A stretch of DNA of 30,454 nucleotides from an uncultured Polaribacter sp. (GTDB taxonomy: Bacteria > Bacteroidota > Bacteroidia > Flavobacteriales > Flavobacteriaceae): assembly GCA_937936695.1 (NCBI GenBank), contig CALHCK010000249.1:1-30454 (forward strand), written 5' to 3'. Position 1 is the first letter of the stretch, and each line of letters opens with the position of its first letter. Below, in pieces: positions 24,749 to 30,454 of this stretch. The translations under genes and the position numbers were made by a program. The notes below the pieces were generated by a model. It did not search any database, had not been told where the DNA came from, and worked only from the letters and a program-made list of their open reading frames with translations.

Positions 24749-24791
24749 GGACAAAAATACGAATCTTAACAATTAAAACTAATTTTTGTCC
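24749..24791. promoter_or_regulatory. acpP promoter -7 box within a 10-bp inverted repeat
   Basis: On the minus strand TATTTTTG (24759-24752) matches the Bacteroidota -7 box exactly, about 33 bp ahead of the acpP start. It sits in one arm of a perfect inverted repeat: GGACAAAAAT (24749-24758) and ATTTTTGTCC (24782-24791), starts 33 bp apart, about three helical turns. No clear -33 TTTG is seen. The geometry suggests an operator, or two mirror-image promoters. Confidence 0.6.
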
Positions 24792-24890
24792 AAAAAATGA
24801 TTATCAAAATTAAGGAAAAAAATAATCTTCCTTTAAAAACAATCATTTTCTTAATAATTATTCTTTTTTTTGTAGCTTAGAAATAAAGTT

Positions 24891-25460
24891 ATGAAGCGTA
24901 TTGTTATTTTTGCTTCTGGTTCTGGAACGAACGCAGAAAACATTATTAAGTTTTTTAATCATACTAAAACCGCTAAGGTTACTATGGTACTTTGTAACAA
25001 TGAACATGCCAAAGTATTTGATAGATGCAAAAAACTAGAAACCAAATGTTTACATTTTAAAAAAGCAGACTTTACCACATCTAATAATGTATTAAACATC
25101 TTAAAAAAAGAAGCTGATTTTATTGTTCTTGCTGGTTTTTTATTAAAAATCCCTGAGAATATTATAGCAAATTTTCCTGATAAAATTATTAACATACACC
25201 CTGCTTTGCTACCTAATTATGGAGGAAAAGGCATGTACGGAATGCATGTACACAGAGCAGTAAAAGAAAATAAAGAAACAGAAACAGGTATTACAATTCA
25301 CTATGTAAATGCCAATTATGACGAAGGGGCTACTATTTTTCAAGCAAAAACAGCTCTTTTAGCAACTGATACTCCAGAAAACATTGCCGAAAAAATTCAT
25401 ATTTTAGAACAACAACACTTTCCTAAAGTAATTGAAGAAGTTATTTTAAAAAATGCCTAA
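24891..25460 (+). CDS. purN: Phosphoribosylglycinamide formyltransferase
   Basis: A 189-residue GAR transformylase, which uses 10-formyl-tetrahydrofolate to formylate GAR in purine synthesis. KRIVIFASGSGTNAENIIKF gives the phosphate-binding start; the active site is N101-I-H103-P (IINIHPALLPNYGG) and D144 in ANYDEGATIF, equivalent to N106, H108 and D144 of E. coli. GGKGMYGMHVHRAV and TGITIHYVN are also typical. It is divergent from acpP across 172 bp; a T-run ending TTTTTTTTG at 24864-24872 may be a degenerate -7 box. The stop overlaps the RNase H start by eight bases. Confidence 0.97.
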   Translation: MKRIVIFASGSGTNAENIIKFFNHTKTAKVTMVLCNNEHAKVFDRCKKLETKCLHFKKADFTTSNNVLNILKKEADFIVLAGFLLKIPENIIANFPDKIINIHPALLPNYGGKGMYGMHVHRAVKENKETETGITIHYVNANYDEGATIFQAKTALLATDTPENIAEKIHILEQQHFPKVIEEVILKNA

Positions 25461-26088
25461 AAAGAAGTTTTATGTTGTTTGGAACGGACGTAAAAAAGGA
25501 ATATTTACCTCCTGGAATACTTGCAAAAAACAAATTGATGGTTTTGAAGGTGCAGAGTATAAGTCTTTTGCTAGTTTAGACGATGCTGAAATTGCATTTT
25601 CTAAAACTTTTAAAGATTATAAAGGAGTAAACACCAAAACACCTACATTATCTACTGCTGATAAAGCTAAATACGGAAAACCTATTTTAGAAAGTATTTC
25701 TGTAGACGCAGCTTGTGCAGGAAACCCTGGTAAAATGGAATACAGAGGTGTATTGACCCATAACAAGCAACAAATTTTTATAAAGGGTCCTTTTACTAAA
25801 GGAACCAACAATATTGGTGAGTTTTTAGCTTTGGTACATGGTATTGCTCTTTTAAAAAGTAAAAACAAAGAAGAAATTCCTATTTATTCAGATTCTAAAA
25901 TTGCCATGAGTTGGATAAAACAAAAGAAATGTAAAACAAACTTACATTTTGACGCTTCTAACAGAGATTTATTAGAACTTATTAAAAGGGCTGAAAAATG
26001 GTTGAGAGAAAATACTTTTAAAAATCCAATTTTAAAATGGGAAACCAAAGCTTGGGGTGAAATTCCTGCTGACTTTGGCAGAAAATAA
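25453..26088 (+). CDS. rnhA: Ribonuclease HI with N-terminal hybrid-binding domain
   Basis: A 211-residue enzyme that cuts RNA in RNA-DNA hybrids. The first 50 residues (KFYVVWNGRKKGIFTSWNTC, GAEYKSFASLDDAEIAF) form the hybrid-binding (viroplasmin-like) domain found in eukaryotic RNase H1 and some bacteria. The catalytic domain begins near residue 76. Its acidic residues are D85 (SVDAACAGNPG), E123 (NNIGEFLAL), D147 (IYSDSKIAMSW) and D207 (PADFGRK). The C-terminus is short, ending three residues after D210-like position of the last motif. It overlaps purN by eight bases and is followed by a likely terminator. Function is well supported; the link with purN is likely only expression coupling. 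Confidence 0.95.
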   Translation: MPKKKFYVVWNGRKKGIFTSWNTCKKQIDGFEGAEYKSFASLDDAEIAFSKTFKDYKGVNTKTPTLSTADKAKYGKPILESISVDAACAGNPGKMEYRGVLTHNKQQIFIKGPFTKGTNNIGEFLALVHGIALLKSKNKEEIPIYSDSKIAMSWIKQKKCKTNLHFDASNRDLLELIKRAEKWLRENTFKNPILKWETKAWGEIPADFGRK

Positions 26089-26098
26089 TTTATAAAAA

Positions 26099-26149
26099 AA
26101 AGTAACCTTTTGTATTTGATTATAAACATCAAAACGTAAAGATTACTTT
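26099..26149 (+). terminator. Likely terminator of purN-rnhA
   Basis: AAAGTAACCTTT (26099-26110) pairs with AAAGATTACTTT (26138-26149) with one mismatch. Inside, TTTGAT (26115-26120) pairs with ATCAAA (26128-26133). The 3' side is T-rich (26147-26160). It starts 11 bp after the rnhA stop. Confidence 0.6.
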
Positions 26150-26154
26150 AATTT

Positions 26155-26237
26155 CTTTTTCATAGCAATTTACCCTTTCTGTAGCAGTTTATTACTTTTT
26201 CATAGCAATTTAGTAATTTCTGTTTCATAGCAACTTG
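26155..26237 (+). repeat. CATAGCAATTTA direct repeats at about 20-bp spacing
   Basis: The 18-mer CTTTTTCATAGCAATTTA occurs exactly twice (26155-26172 and 26195-26212), 40 bp apart. A degenerate copy TGTAGCAGTTTA lies between (26180-26191), and a fourth, CATAGCAACTTG, at 26226-26237. Steps of about 20, 20 and 25 bp place most copies on one face of the helix, like an operator array or iterons. Confidence 0.65.
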
Positions 26238-26294
26238 CTAAGGCAAAGTTCTGCAATAATATAAGTTTTACCAAGTAAACGCTAACTCTTTTTC

Positions 26295-26343
26295 GATTAA
26301 CCATTTGTGGTTATAGGTAAAATATAACCATTTTCAGTTAATC
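26295..26343 (+). promoter_or_regulatory. TAACCA dyad cluster upstream of the XRE regulator
   Basis: TAACCA (26298-26303), its inverse TGGTTA (26308-26313) and TAACCA again (26325-26330) lie inside an outer GATTAAC (26295-26301) and GTTAATC (26337-26343) dyad. The sites could be an operator for the adjacent HTH protein. If transcribed, hairpins 26299-26312 and 26309-26329 share bases and exclude each other. Confidence 0.45.
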
Positions 26344-26376
26344 CAAAATGGAAATAAATTTATTAGTCATTTACAT

Positions 26377-26384
26377 TATATTTG
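26377..26384 (+). promoter_or_regulatory. -7 promoter box of the XRE gene
   Basis: TATATTTG is a perfect match to the Bacteroidota TAnnTTTG box, 24 bp ahead of the ATG at 26409, predicting a leader of roughly 18 nt. No clear -33 TTG is seen at the usual distance, which may mean activator dependence. Confidence 0.55.
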
Positions 26385-26408
26385 ATACACAATGAAAAAC
26401 AAACAAAT

Positions 26409-26627
26409 ATGCCAAATAAAGAAATTAACGAAAAATCTAACAATGTATTAAAAAAGATAATAAATAGAAGACAGGAATTAAACATTTCTCAAACAGACCT
26501 AGCTTTAAAATTAAATATGACAACTAGTGGTTATTTTAAAATTGAAAAAGGAAACTCTAAATTAGACTTAATTAGGCTATTTGAAATTGCTTATTTATTA
26601 GATACAGAAGCTAAAGATTTTTTTTAA
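26409..26627 (+). CDS. Small XRE-family helix-turn-helix regulator
   Basis: I place the start at the ATG at 26409 (72 residues); a longer frame opens at a TTG inside the predicted -7 box. The protein is a single Cro/CI-type HTH: NVLKKIINRRQELNISQTDL is helices 1-2, ALKLNMTTSGYFKIEKGNSK covers helices 2-3 and the turn, and LIRLFEIAYLLDTEAKDFF completes the five-helix bundle. No ligand or dimerisation domain is attached. Such stand-alone regulators often repress their own promoter, and the TAACCA cluster upstream is a natural candidate site. No toxin or antitoxin partner gene is adjacent. Targets are unknown. Confidence 0.88.
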   Translation: MPNKEINEKSNNVLKKIINRRQELNISQTDLALKLNMTTSGYFKIEKGNSKLDLIRLFEIAYLLDTEAKDFF

Positions 26628-26644
26628 AACGTAAAAAAAGGGCA

Positions 26645-26680
26645 AAAAAAAACCCAAAATTATTAATCTTGGATTTTTTT
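26645..26680. terminator. AT-rich bidirectional terminator between the XRE gene and sdhB
   Basis: An A-run followed by CCCAA (ending 26657) pairs with TTGG (26669-26672) and the following A plus T-run, with one mismatch and an 11-base loop. It has A-runs on the left and T-runs on the right, so it can end both the XRE transcript (+) and the sdhCAB transcript (-). Confidence 0.55.
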
Positions 26681-26710
26681 TTAAAGTTATTTAATTAAAA
26701 TTCTCTATTC

Positions 26711-27451
26711 TTAAATAGAAGATTTTATTAATTCTCTGTTCATTCTTGCAATATTATCAAGAGAAATTCCTTTCGGACACTCTACCTCACAAGCTCCTGT
26801 ATTTGTACAGTTACCAAATCCTTCTAGATCCATTTGAGCAACCATATTTTGTACACGATCTGCAGCTTCTACTTGTCCTTGTGGTAACAAAGCGTATTGA
26901 GATACTTTTGCTCCAACAAATAACATAGCCGAACTATTTTTACACGTAGCAACACAAGCACCACAACCAATACAAGTAGCTGCATCCATAGCCTCATCTG
27001 CAGCGTGCTTAGAAATAGGAATTGCATTTGCATCTTGAGTATTTCCTGATGTATTTACAGAAATATACCCACCCGCATGTTGTATTCTATCAAAAGAACT
27101 TCTATCTACTACTAAATCCTTTAATACAGGAAAAGCAGCAGCTCTAAAAGGCTCAATAGTAATTGTATCTCCATCTTTAAACATACGCATGTGTAACTGG
27201 CAAGTTGTTACACCTCTATCTGGTCCGTGTGCTTCTCCGTTAATGTACATAGAACACATTCCGCAAATACCCTCTCTACAATCATGATCAAAGGCTACAG
27301 GCTCCTCTCCAGAGTTTACTAACTGCTCATTTAAAACATCCATCATTTCTAAAAAAGACATATGTTCTGAAATTTCAGTAACCTTATAATCTACCATTTG
27401 ACCCTTAGAAGAAGCGTCTTTTTGTCTCCAAATTTTAAGTGTTAAATTCAT
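26711..27451 (-). CDS. sdhB: Succinate dehydrogenase/fumarate reductase iron-sulfur subunit
   Basis: A 246-residue electron-transfer subunit of complex II. The [2Fe-2S] ligands are C58, C63, C66 and C84 (DHDCREGICGMCSMYINGE, VTTC); the [4Fe-4S] ligands are C160, C163, C166 (CIGCGACVATC) with C170 beginning the switch to the next cluster, and the [3Fe-4S] ligands are C170/C215/C221/C225 region (NCTNTGACEVECPKGI). It passes electrons from the FAD of SdhA to the quinone site of SdhC. The sequence type (Wolinella/Bacteroides-like) is the usual one for the phylum. It lies 9 bp after sdhA and is the last gene of the operon. Confidence 0.97.
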   Translation of the reverse strand: MNLTLKIWRQKDASSKGQMVDYKVTEISEHMSFLEMMDVLNEQLVNSGEEPVAFDHDCREGICGMCSMYINGEAHGPDRGVTTCQLHMRMFKDGDTITIEPFRAAAFPVLKDLVVDRSSFDRIQHAGGYISVNTSGNTQDANAIPISKHAADEAMDAATCIGCGACVATCKNSSAMLFVGAKVSQYALLPQGQVEAADRVQNMVAQMDLEGFGNCTNTGACEVECPKGISLDNIARMNRELIKSSI

Positions 27452-27460
27452 AATGTCTTT

Positions 27461-29473
27461 TTATTTGTATGAACGTTGTTTTAGTTCGATATCATTAAAT
27501 TCTAATTCTTCTTTATGTAAAACTGCATCAGCAGGCTCTCCTTTGTATTCCCAAGCAGAAACAAAAGCAAAATCTTTATCGTTACGTTTTGCTTCACCTT
27601 TTTGAGGTCCAGACTCTTCTGCCGATTCTTCTCTAAAGTGTCCTCCACAAGATTCTTCTCTAGTTAAAGCATCTTTTGCAAATAATTCTCCTAACTCAAT
27701 AAAATCTGCAACTCTACCTGCTTTTTCAAGCTCAGTATTCAACTCATTTGCATTACCTGGTACAGAAACGTTTTTCCAGAAATCTAAACGTAAAGCTTTA
27801 ATTTCTTCCATCGCTTCTTTTAACCCTTGTGCATTACGAGACATACCACATTTTTCCCACATGATTTTACCTAATTTCTTGTGGTAATAATCTACAGAAT
27901 GTTGTCCTTTATTAGTTACAAAAAACTCTAAACGCTCTTTAACGTCTTTTTCAGCCTGATCAAATTCAGCTGAATCTGTAGAAATTTTTCCAGTTCTAAT
28001 ATCATCAGATAAATAATCTCCAATAGTATAAGGTAGCACAAAATAACCATCTGCTAAACCTTGCATTAATGCAGAAGCTCCTAACCTGTTTGCTCCGTGA
28101 TCAGAGAAGTTAGCTTCCCCAATACAGTATAATCCTGGTACAGTAGTCATTAAATTATAATCTACCCAAACACCACCCATTGTGTAGTGTACTGCAGGAT
28201 AAATCATCATTGGAGTTTCATATGGATTCTCATCTACGATTTTCTCGTACATTTGGAATAAATTTCCATATTTAGCCTCTACGATTTTTTGTCCTAATTC
28301 GTAAATTTTAGCATCAGAAGGGTTGCTTATGTTCTGTATTTTAGCTTGCTCTGTACCATATCTGGTAATTGCAGAAGCAAAATCTAAATACACCGCTTCT
28401 CCTGTTGCATTTACACCGTAACCAGCATCACAACGCTCTTTTGCTGCTCTAGAGGCAACATCACGCGGTACCAAGTTACCAAATGCAGGGTAACGTCTTT
28501 CTAAATAATAATCTCTTTCTTCTTCAGACAAATCGGTTGGTTTTTTACGACCTTCACGAATTGCTAAAACATCTTCCATGTTTTTAGGTACCCAAATACG
28601 ACCATCATTACGTAAAGATTCAGACATCAATGTTAATTTAGATTGATAGTCTCCAGAACGCGGTATACATGTTGGGTGAATTTGCGTATAACATGGGTTT
28701 GCAAAAAATGCTCCTTTCTTGTGAATTTTCCATCCAGCAGAAACATTAGAACCCATAGCGTTTGTTGATAAGAAAAATACATTTCCATATCCTCCAGATG
28801 CTATTACTACAGCGTGTGCAGAATGACGTTCTATTTCTCCTGTAATAGAATTACGAGCTATAATACCTCTTGCTTTTCCATCAACAATTACAACATCTAA
28901 CATTTCGTGTCTGTTAAACATTTCTATTTTACCACGAGCAATTTGTCTATTCATTGCAGAATATGCTCCTAATAATAATTGTTGTCCTGTTTGCCCTTTA
29001 GCGTAAAAAGTTCTAGAAACTAAAACCCCACCAAAAGAACGGTTATCTAACAAACCACCATAGTCACGTGCAAAAGGAACCCCTTGTGCAACACATTGAT
29101 CTATAATATTTGCAGATACTTCTGCTAACCTATATACGTTAGCTTCTCTAGAACGGTAATCTCCTCCTTTTACAGTATCGTAAAATAATCTGTAAACAGA
29201 ATCTCCGTCTCCTTGGTAATTTTTTGCAGCATTAATACCTCCTTGAGCAGCAATAGAGTGCGCTCTTCTTGGAGAATCTTGGTACGCAAATGCTTTTACG
29301 TTATATCCTAATTCTGCTAGTGTTGCAGATGCAGATCCACCAGCTAAACCTGTACCTACAACAATAATATCTATATTACGTTTGTTGGCAGGGTTTACTA
29401 AATCAATATGATTTTTATAATCAGTCCATTTATCTTTAATTGGACCTTTAGGTACTTTTGAATTTAAAGCCAT
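27461..29473 (-). CDS. sdhA: Succinate dehydrogenase/fumarate reductase flavoprotein subunit
   Basis: A 670-residue catalytic subunit oxidising succinate to fumarate in the TCA cycle. The FAD-binding GTGLAGGSASATLAELG is at about 40-56, and the His for covalent FAD is H72 in RRAHSIAAQGGINAAKN. DYGGLLDNRSFGG and YTQIHPTCIP belong to the substrate site, and HYTMGGVWVDYNLMT and GEANFSDHGANRLGASALMQ are family signatures. Length and style fit the Bacteroidota/Wolinella FrdA class, longer than E. coli SdhA. It sits between sdhC (12 bp gap) and sdhB (9 bp gap). Direction of the reaction in vivo cannot be read, but an aerobic flavobacterium would use it mostly as succinate dehydrogenase. Confidence 0.98.
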   Translation of the reverse strand: MALNSKVPKGPIKDKWTDYKNHIDLVNPANKRNIDIIVVGTGLAGGSASATLAELGYNVKAFAYQDSPRRAHSIAAQGGINAAKNYQGDGDSVYRLFYDTVKGGDYRSREANVYRLAEVSANIIDQCVAQGVPFARDYGGLLDNRSFGGVLVSRTFYAKGQTGQQLLLGAYSAMNRQIARGKIEMFNRHEMLDVVIVDGKARGIIARNSITGEIERHSAHAVVIASGGYGNVFFLSTNAMGSNVSAGWKIHKKGAFFANPCYTQIHPTCIPRSGDYQSKLTLMSESLRNDGRIWVPKNMEDVLAIREGRKKPTDLSEEERDYYLERRYPAFGNLVPRDVASRAAKERCDAGYGVNATGEAVYLDFASAITRYGTEQAKIQNISNPSDAKIYELGQKIVEAKYGNLFQMYEKIVDENPYETPMMIYPAVHYTMGGVWVDYNLMTTVPGLYCIGEANFSDHGANRLGASALMQGLADGYFVLPYTIGDYLSDDIRTGKISTDSAEFDQAEKDVKERLEFFVTNKGQHSVDYYHKKLGKIMWEKCGMSRNAQGLKEAMEEIKALRLDFWKNVSVPGNANELNTELEKAGRVADFIELGELFAKDALTREESCGGHFREESAEESGPQKGEAKRNDKDFAFVSAWEYKGEPADAVLHKEELEFNDIELKQRSYK

Positions 29474-29485
29474 AATTATATAAGA

Positions 29486-30163
29486 TTAATGGTTGTTAGT
29501 TAAAAAATGGTACACAGCTACAAAAATAAAACCTAAAGGAATTATTACAGAGTATGCTTTACCAATAGTTTGTAATGTTTTCTTTCTTCCTGCTGTTCCT
29601 CCAACAGACTGAAATGCTGATGTAAATCCGTGTGCTAAGTGCAATCCTAAAAATACAAAAGCTACTACATAAGCTACCACTCTAATTGGGTTTACAAATT
29701 TCTCTTGTAATTCATGAAAGTATCTTAGTTCTCCGTTGTGTAAACCAGACCAATCTCCTTGAATAAATTTCGTGTTAATTTCTGGAAACCAAAAATCAAT
29801 AAAGTGTAAAATTATGAATGCTAAAATAGTAATACCACTTAACACCATATTTCTACTAAACCATGTAGAATTTGCAGCACCGTTATTTTTAGCATATGCT
29901 ACACCTTGTGCTTTTTTGTTTTTCAATTCTAAAGCAAATCCCATTACAAAATGAAAAACAACTGCAAAAATAAGTACAGGCTGTAACGCAAATTGCACAA
30001 CTGGATTGGTACCCATGAAGTGAGAAACTTCGTTAAACAATTCTGGACTAAAAACAGATAAAATGTTTATAGAAAGATGTTGAAGTAAGAAAAACATAAG
30101 AAAGAAAGCCGAAAGAGCCATTGCTACTTTTCTTCCTATTGAAGATTTAAAAAATCCGCTCAT
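29486..30163 (-). CDS. sdhC: Succinate dehydrogenase cytochrome b subunit (b558 type)
   Basis: A 225-residue membrane anchor with five membrane helices, the single-chain dihaem type that replaces separate SdhC and SdhD. I chose the ATG at 30163: the protein then starts SGFFKSSIGRKVAMALSAFF, as in Bacteroidota homologues, and lies just downstream of a consensus promoter. A longer frame to 30217 would begin upstream of the predicted transcription start. Candidate haem ligands are H29, H71, H120 and H175/H178 in helices 1, 2, 3 and 4, with another His at 219. It anchors SdhAB to the inner membrane and reduces menaquinone or oxidises it. First gene of sdhCAB. Confidence 0.95.
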   Translation of the reverse strand: MSGFFKSSIGRKVAMALSAFFLMFFLLQHLSINILSVFSPELFNEVSHFMGTNPVVQFALQPVLIFAVVFHFVMGFALELKNKKAQGVAYAKNNGAANSTWFSRNMVLSGITILAFIILHFIDFWFPEINTKFIQGDWSGLHNGELRYFHELQEKFVNPIRVVAYVVAFVFLGLHLAHGFTSAFQSVGGTAGRKKTLQTIGKAYSVIIPLGFIFVAVYHFLTNNH

Positions 30164-30186
30164 TGTAAATAAATTATAATTTATTA

Positions 30187-30218
30187 CAAATCTACGGCGA
30201 AACATTTTGCTTGACAAA
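30187..30218 (-). promoter_or_regulatory. Promoter of sdhCAB
   Basis: On the minus strand TTTG (30218-30215) is followed after exactly 20 bp by TAGATTTG (30194-30187), a full match to the Bacteroidota consensus (TTTG, 19-21 bp, TAnnTTTG). Transcription would begin near 30180, leaving a leader of about 17 nt before the sdhC ATG at 30163. Confidence 0.75.
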
Positions 30219-30256
30219 CATTGTAAGTATTATCATGCTTTATTTAGAGCGAATTT

Positions 30257-30313
30257 AAATAATAATTAAGTATTTATCTACGTAATTTTCTACGTATTAT
30301 TTAAGTATTATTT
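30257..30313. repeat. Imperfect AT-rich inverted repeat with doubled TCTACGTA
   Basis: AAATAATAATTAAGTA (30257-30272) and TATTTAAGTATTATTT (30298-30313) are inverted copies with two mismatches. Between them TCTACGTA occurs twice (30277-30284 and 30289-30296), 12 bp apart, each containing the palindrome TACGTA. The right arm covers the stop codon of the edge gene. It may be a terminator for that gene or an operator upstream of sdhCAB. Confidence 0.45.
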
Positions 30314-30454
30314 AGAAGACACCAATACTTTGTTATTTTTCCATTTTCCTTTTAAAGATTGTTTAGAAATTGGCTTTCCATCAGCATTTAAAAAATTTCC
30401 TTTATTATCTTTTTTAATTATTTTCATCTTTCCACTTTTAATAGCCTTTACAAT
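30308..30454 (-). CDS. Unrecognised protein, 3' end only
   Basis: On the minus strand a frame is open from the window edge (30454) to a TAA at 30310-30308, giving the last 48 residues of a protein that begins outside the window. The fragment is strongly basic, with a GNFLNADGKPISKQSL stretch and a final LKGKWKNNKVLVSSK. I see no known motif, membrane segment or sorting signal. The frame has lysine-rich flavobacterial codon use and ends about 90 bp before the sdhCAB promoter, so it is a separate transcription unit. I do not recognise the family. Confidence 0.6.
   Translation of the reverse strand: MVKAIKSGKMKIIKKDNKGNFLNADGKPISKQSLKGKWKNNKVLVSSK

Larger units (their letters stand above)
26089..26408 (+). 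other. 320-bp gene-free region rich in repeats and dyads
   Basis: No credible coding frame. From left to right it holds a terminator-like hairpin after rnhA (26099-26149), four CATAGCAATTTA-like repeats (26161-26237), a cluster of three TAACCA/TGGTTA motifs with alternative hairpins (26295-26343), and a good -7 box (26377-26384) just ahead of the XRE regulator gene. Confidence 0.7.

Noticed and set aside
26155..26237. CRISPR array
   Set aside because: Repeat units are too short and degenerate, spacers are 8-13 bp, and no cas genes are near.
26382..26408. N-terminal extension of the XRE gene from a TTG codon
   Set aside because: The TTG belongs to the predicted -7 promoter box; the ATG at 26409 gives a complete HTH.
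26409..26627. Antitoxin of a toxin-antitoxin pair
   Set aside because: No toxin-like gene lies next to it; the neighbours are a terminator and sdhB.

Overview
The window reads as a chromosomal segment of a marine-type member of the Flavobacteriaceae (Bacteroidota). Reasons: very AT-rich DNA; housekeeping genes in the flavobacterial order acpP-fabF-rnc-IPExxxVDY gene-pyk; a three-gene sdhCAB operon with a fused cytochrome b subunit; several perfect or near matches to the Bacteroidota promoter (TTTG, about 20 bp, TAnnTTTG); and few recognisable Shine-Dalgarno sequences. Genus cannot be fixed from this sequence alone. No tRNA, rRNA, CRISPR array, insertion sequence or integrase was seen.

Left part (1-18142, all + strand) is a Wzx/Wzy-type surface polysaccharide (capsule or exopolysaccharide) locus. 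It opens with the 3' end of an Sfp-type 4'-phosphopantetheinyl transferase. Then come a Wzx flippase, a membrane O-acyltransferase, seven glycosyltransferases (five GT4-like, two GT2), an EpsG-like polymerase, a Wza-like export lipoprotein, a Wzc-like co-polymerase/tyrosine kinase, a PglC-type initiating phosphoglycosyl transferase, a secreted M28 metallopeptidase and a PglE-like DegT/DnrJ aminotransferase. Overlapping or nearly abutting genes imply one long operon to 16719; a 280-bp gap with tight palindromes precedes the aminotransferase. The logic is: load a sugar phosphate on undecaprenyl phosphate (PGT), extend it (GTs), acylate it, flip it (Wzx), polymerise it (EpsG-like) and export it (Wzc/Wza). 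No nucleotide-sugar dehydratase or PglD-type acetyltransferase is present, so precursors must come from elsewhere.

Middle part (18143-20310) holds a short SSB lacking the usual acidic tip (-), divergent from a small Cys4 zinc-ribbon protein and a GIDE-domain membrane protein (+), then a two-CBS-domain protein (-). The SSB/zinc-ribbon intergenic region has an unusual array of 10-bp tandem repeats and a 14-bp palindrome, and the block is bounded by two hairpins that both contain AGGAGGTA.

Right part (20422-30454) is core metabolism: pyk, IPExxxVDY protein, rnc, fabF and acpP on the minus strand; purN and a two-domain RNase HI overlapping on the plus strand; a small XRE regulator preceded by a repeat-rich 320-bp leader; sdhB, sdhA and sdhC on the minus strand behind a near-consensus promoter; and the 3' end of an unrecognised gene at the right edge. 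The best candidates for something new are the repeat arrays (18670-18720 and 26155-26343), the zinc-ribbon/GIDE pair next to ssb, the M28 peptidase embedded in the polysaccharide operon, and the inverted repeat on the acpP promoter.
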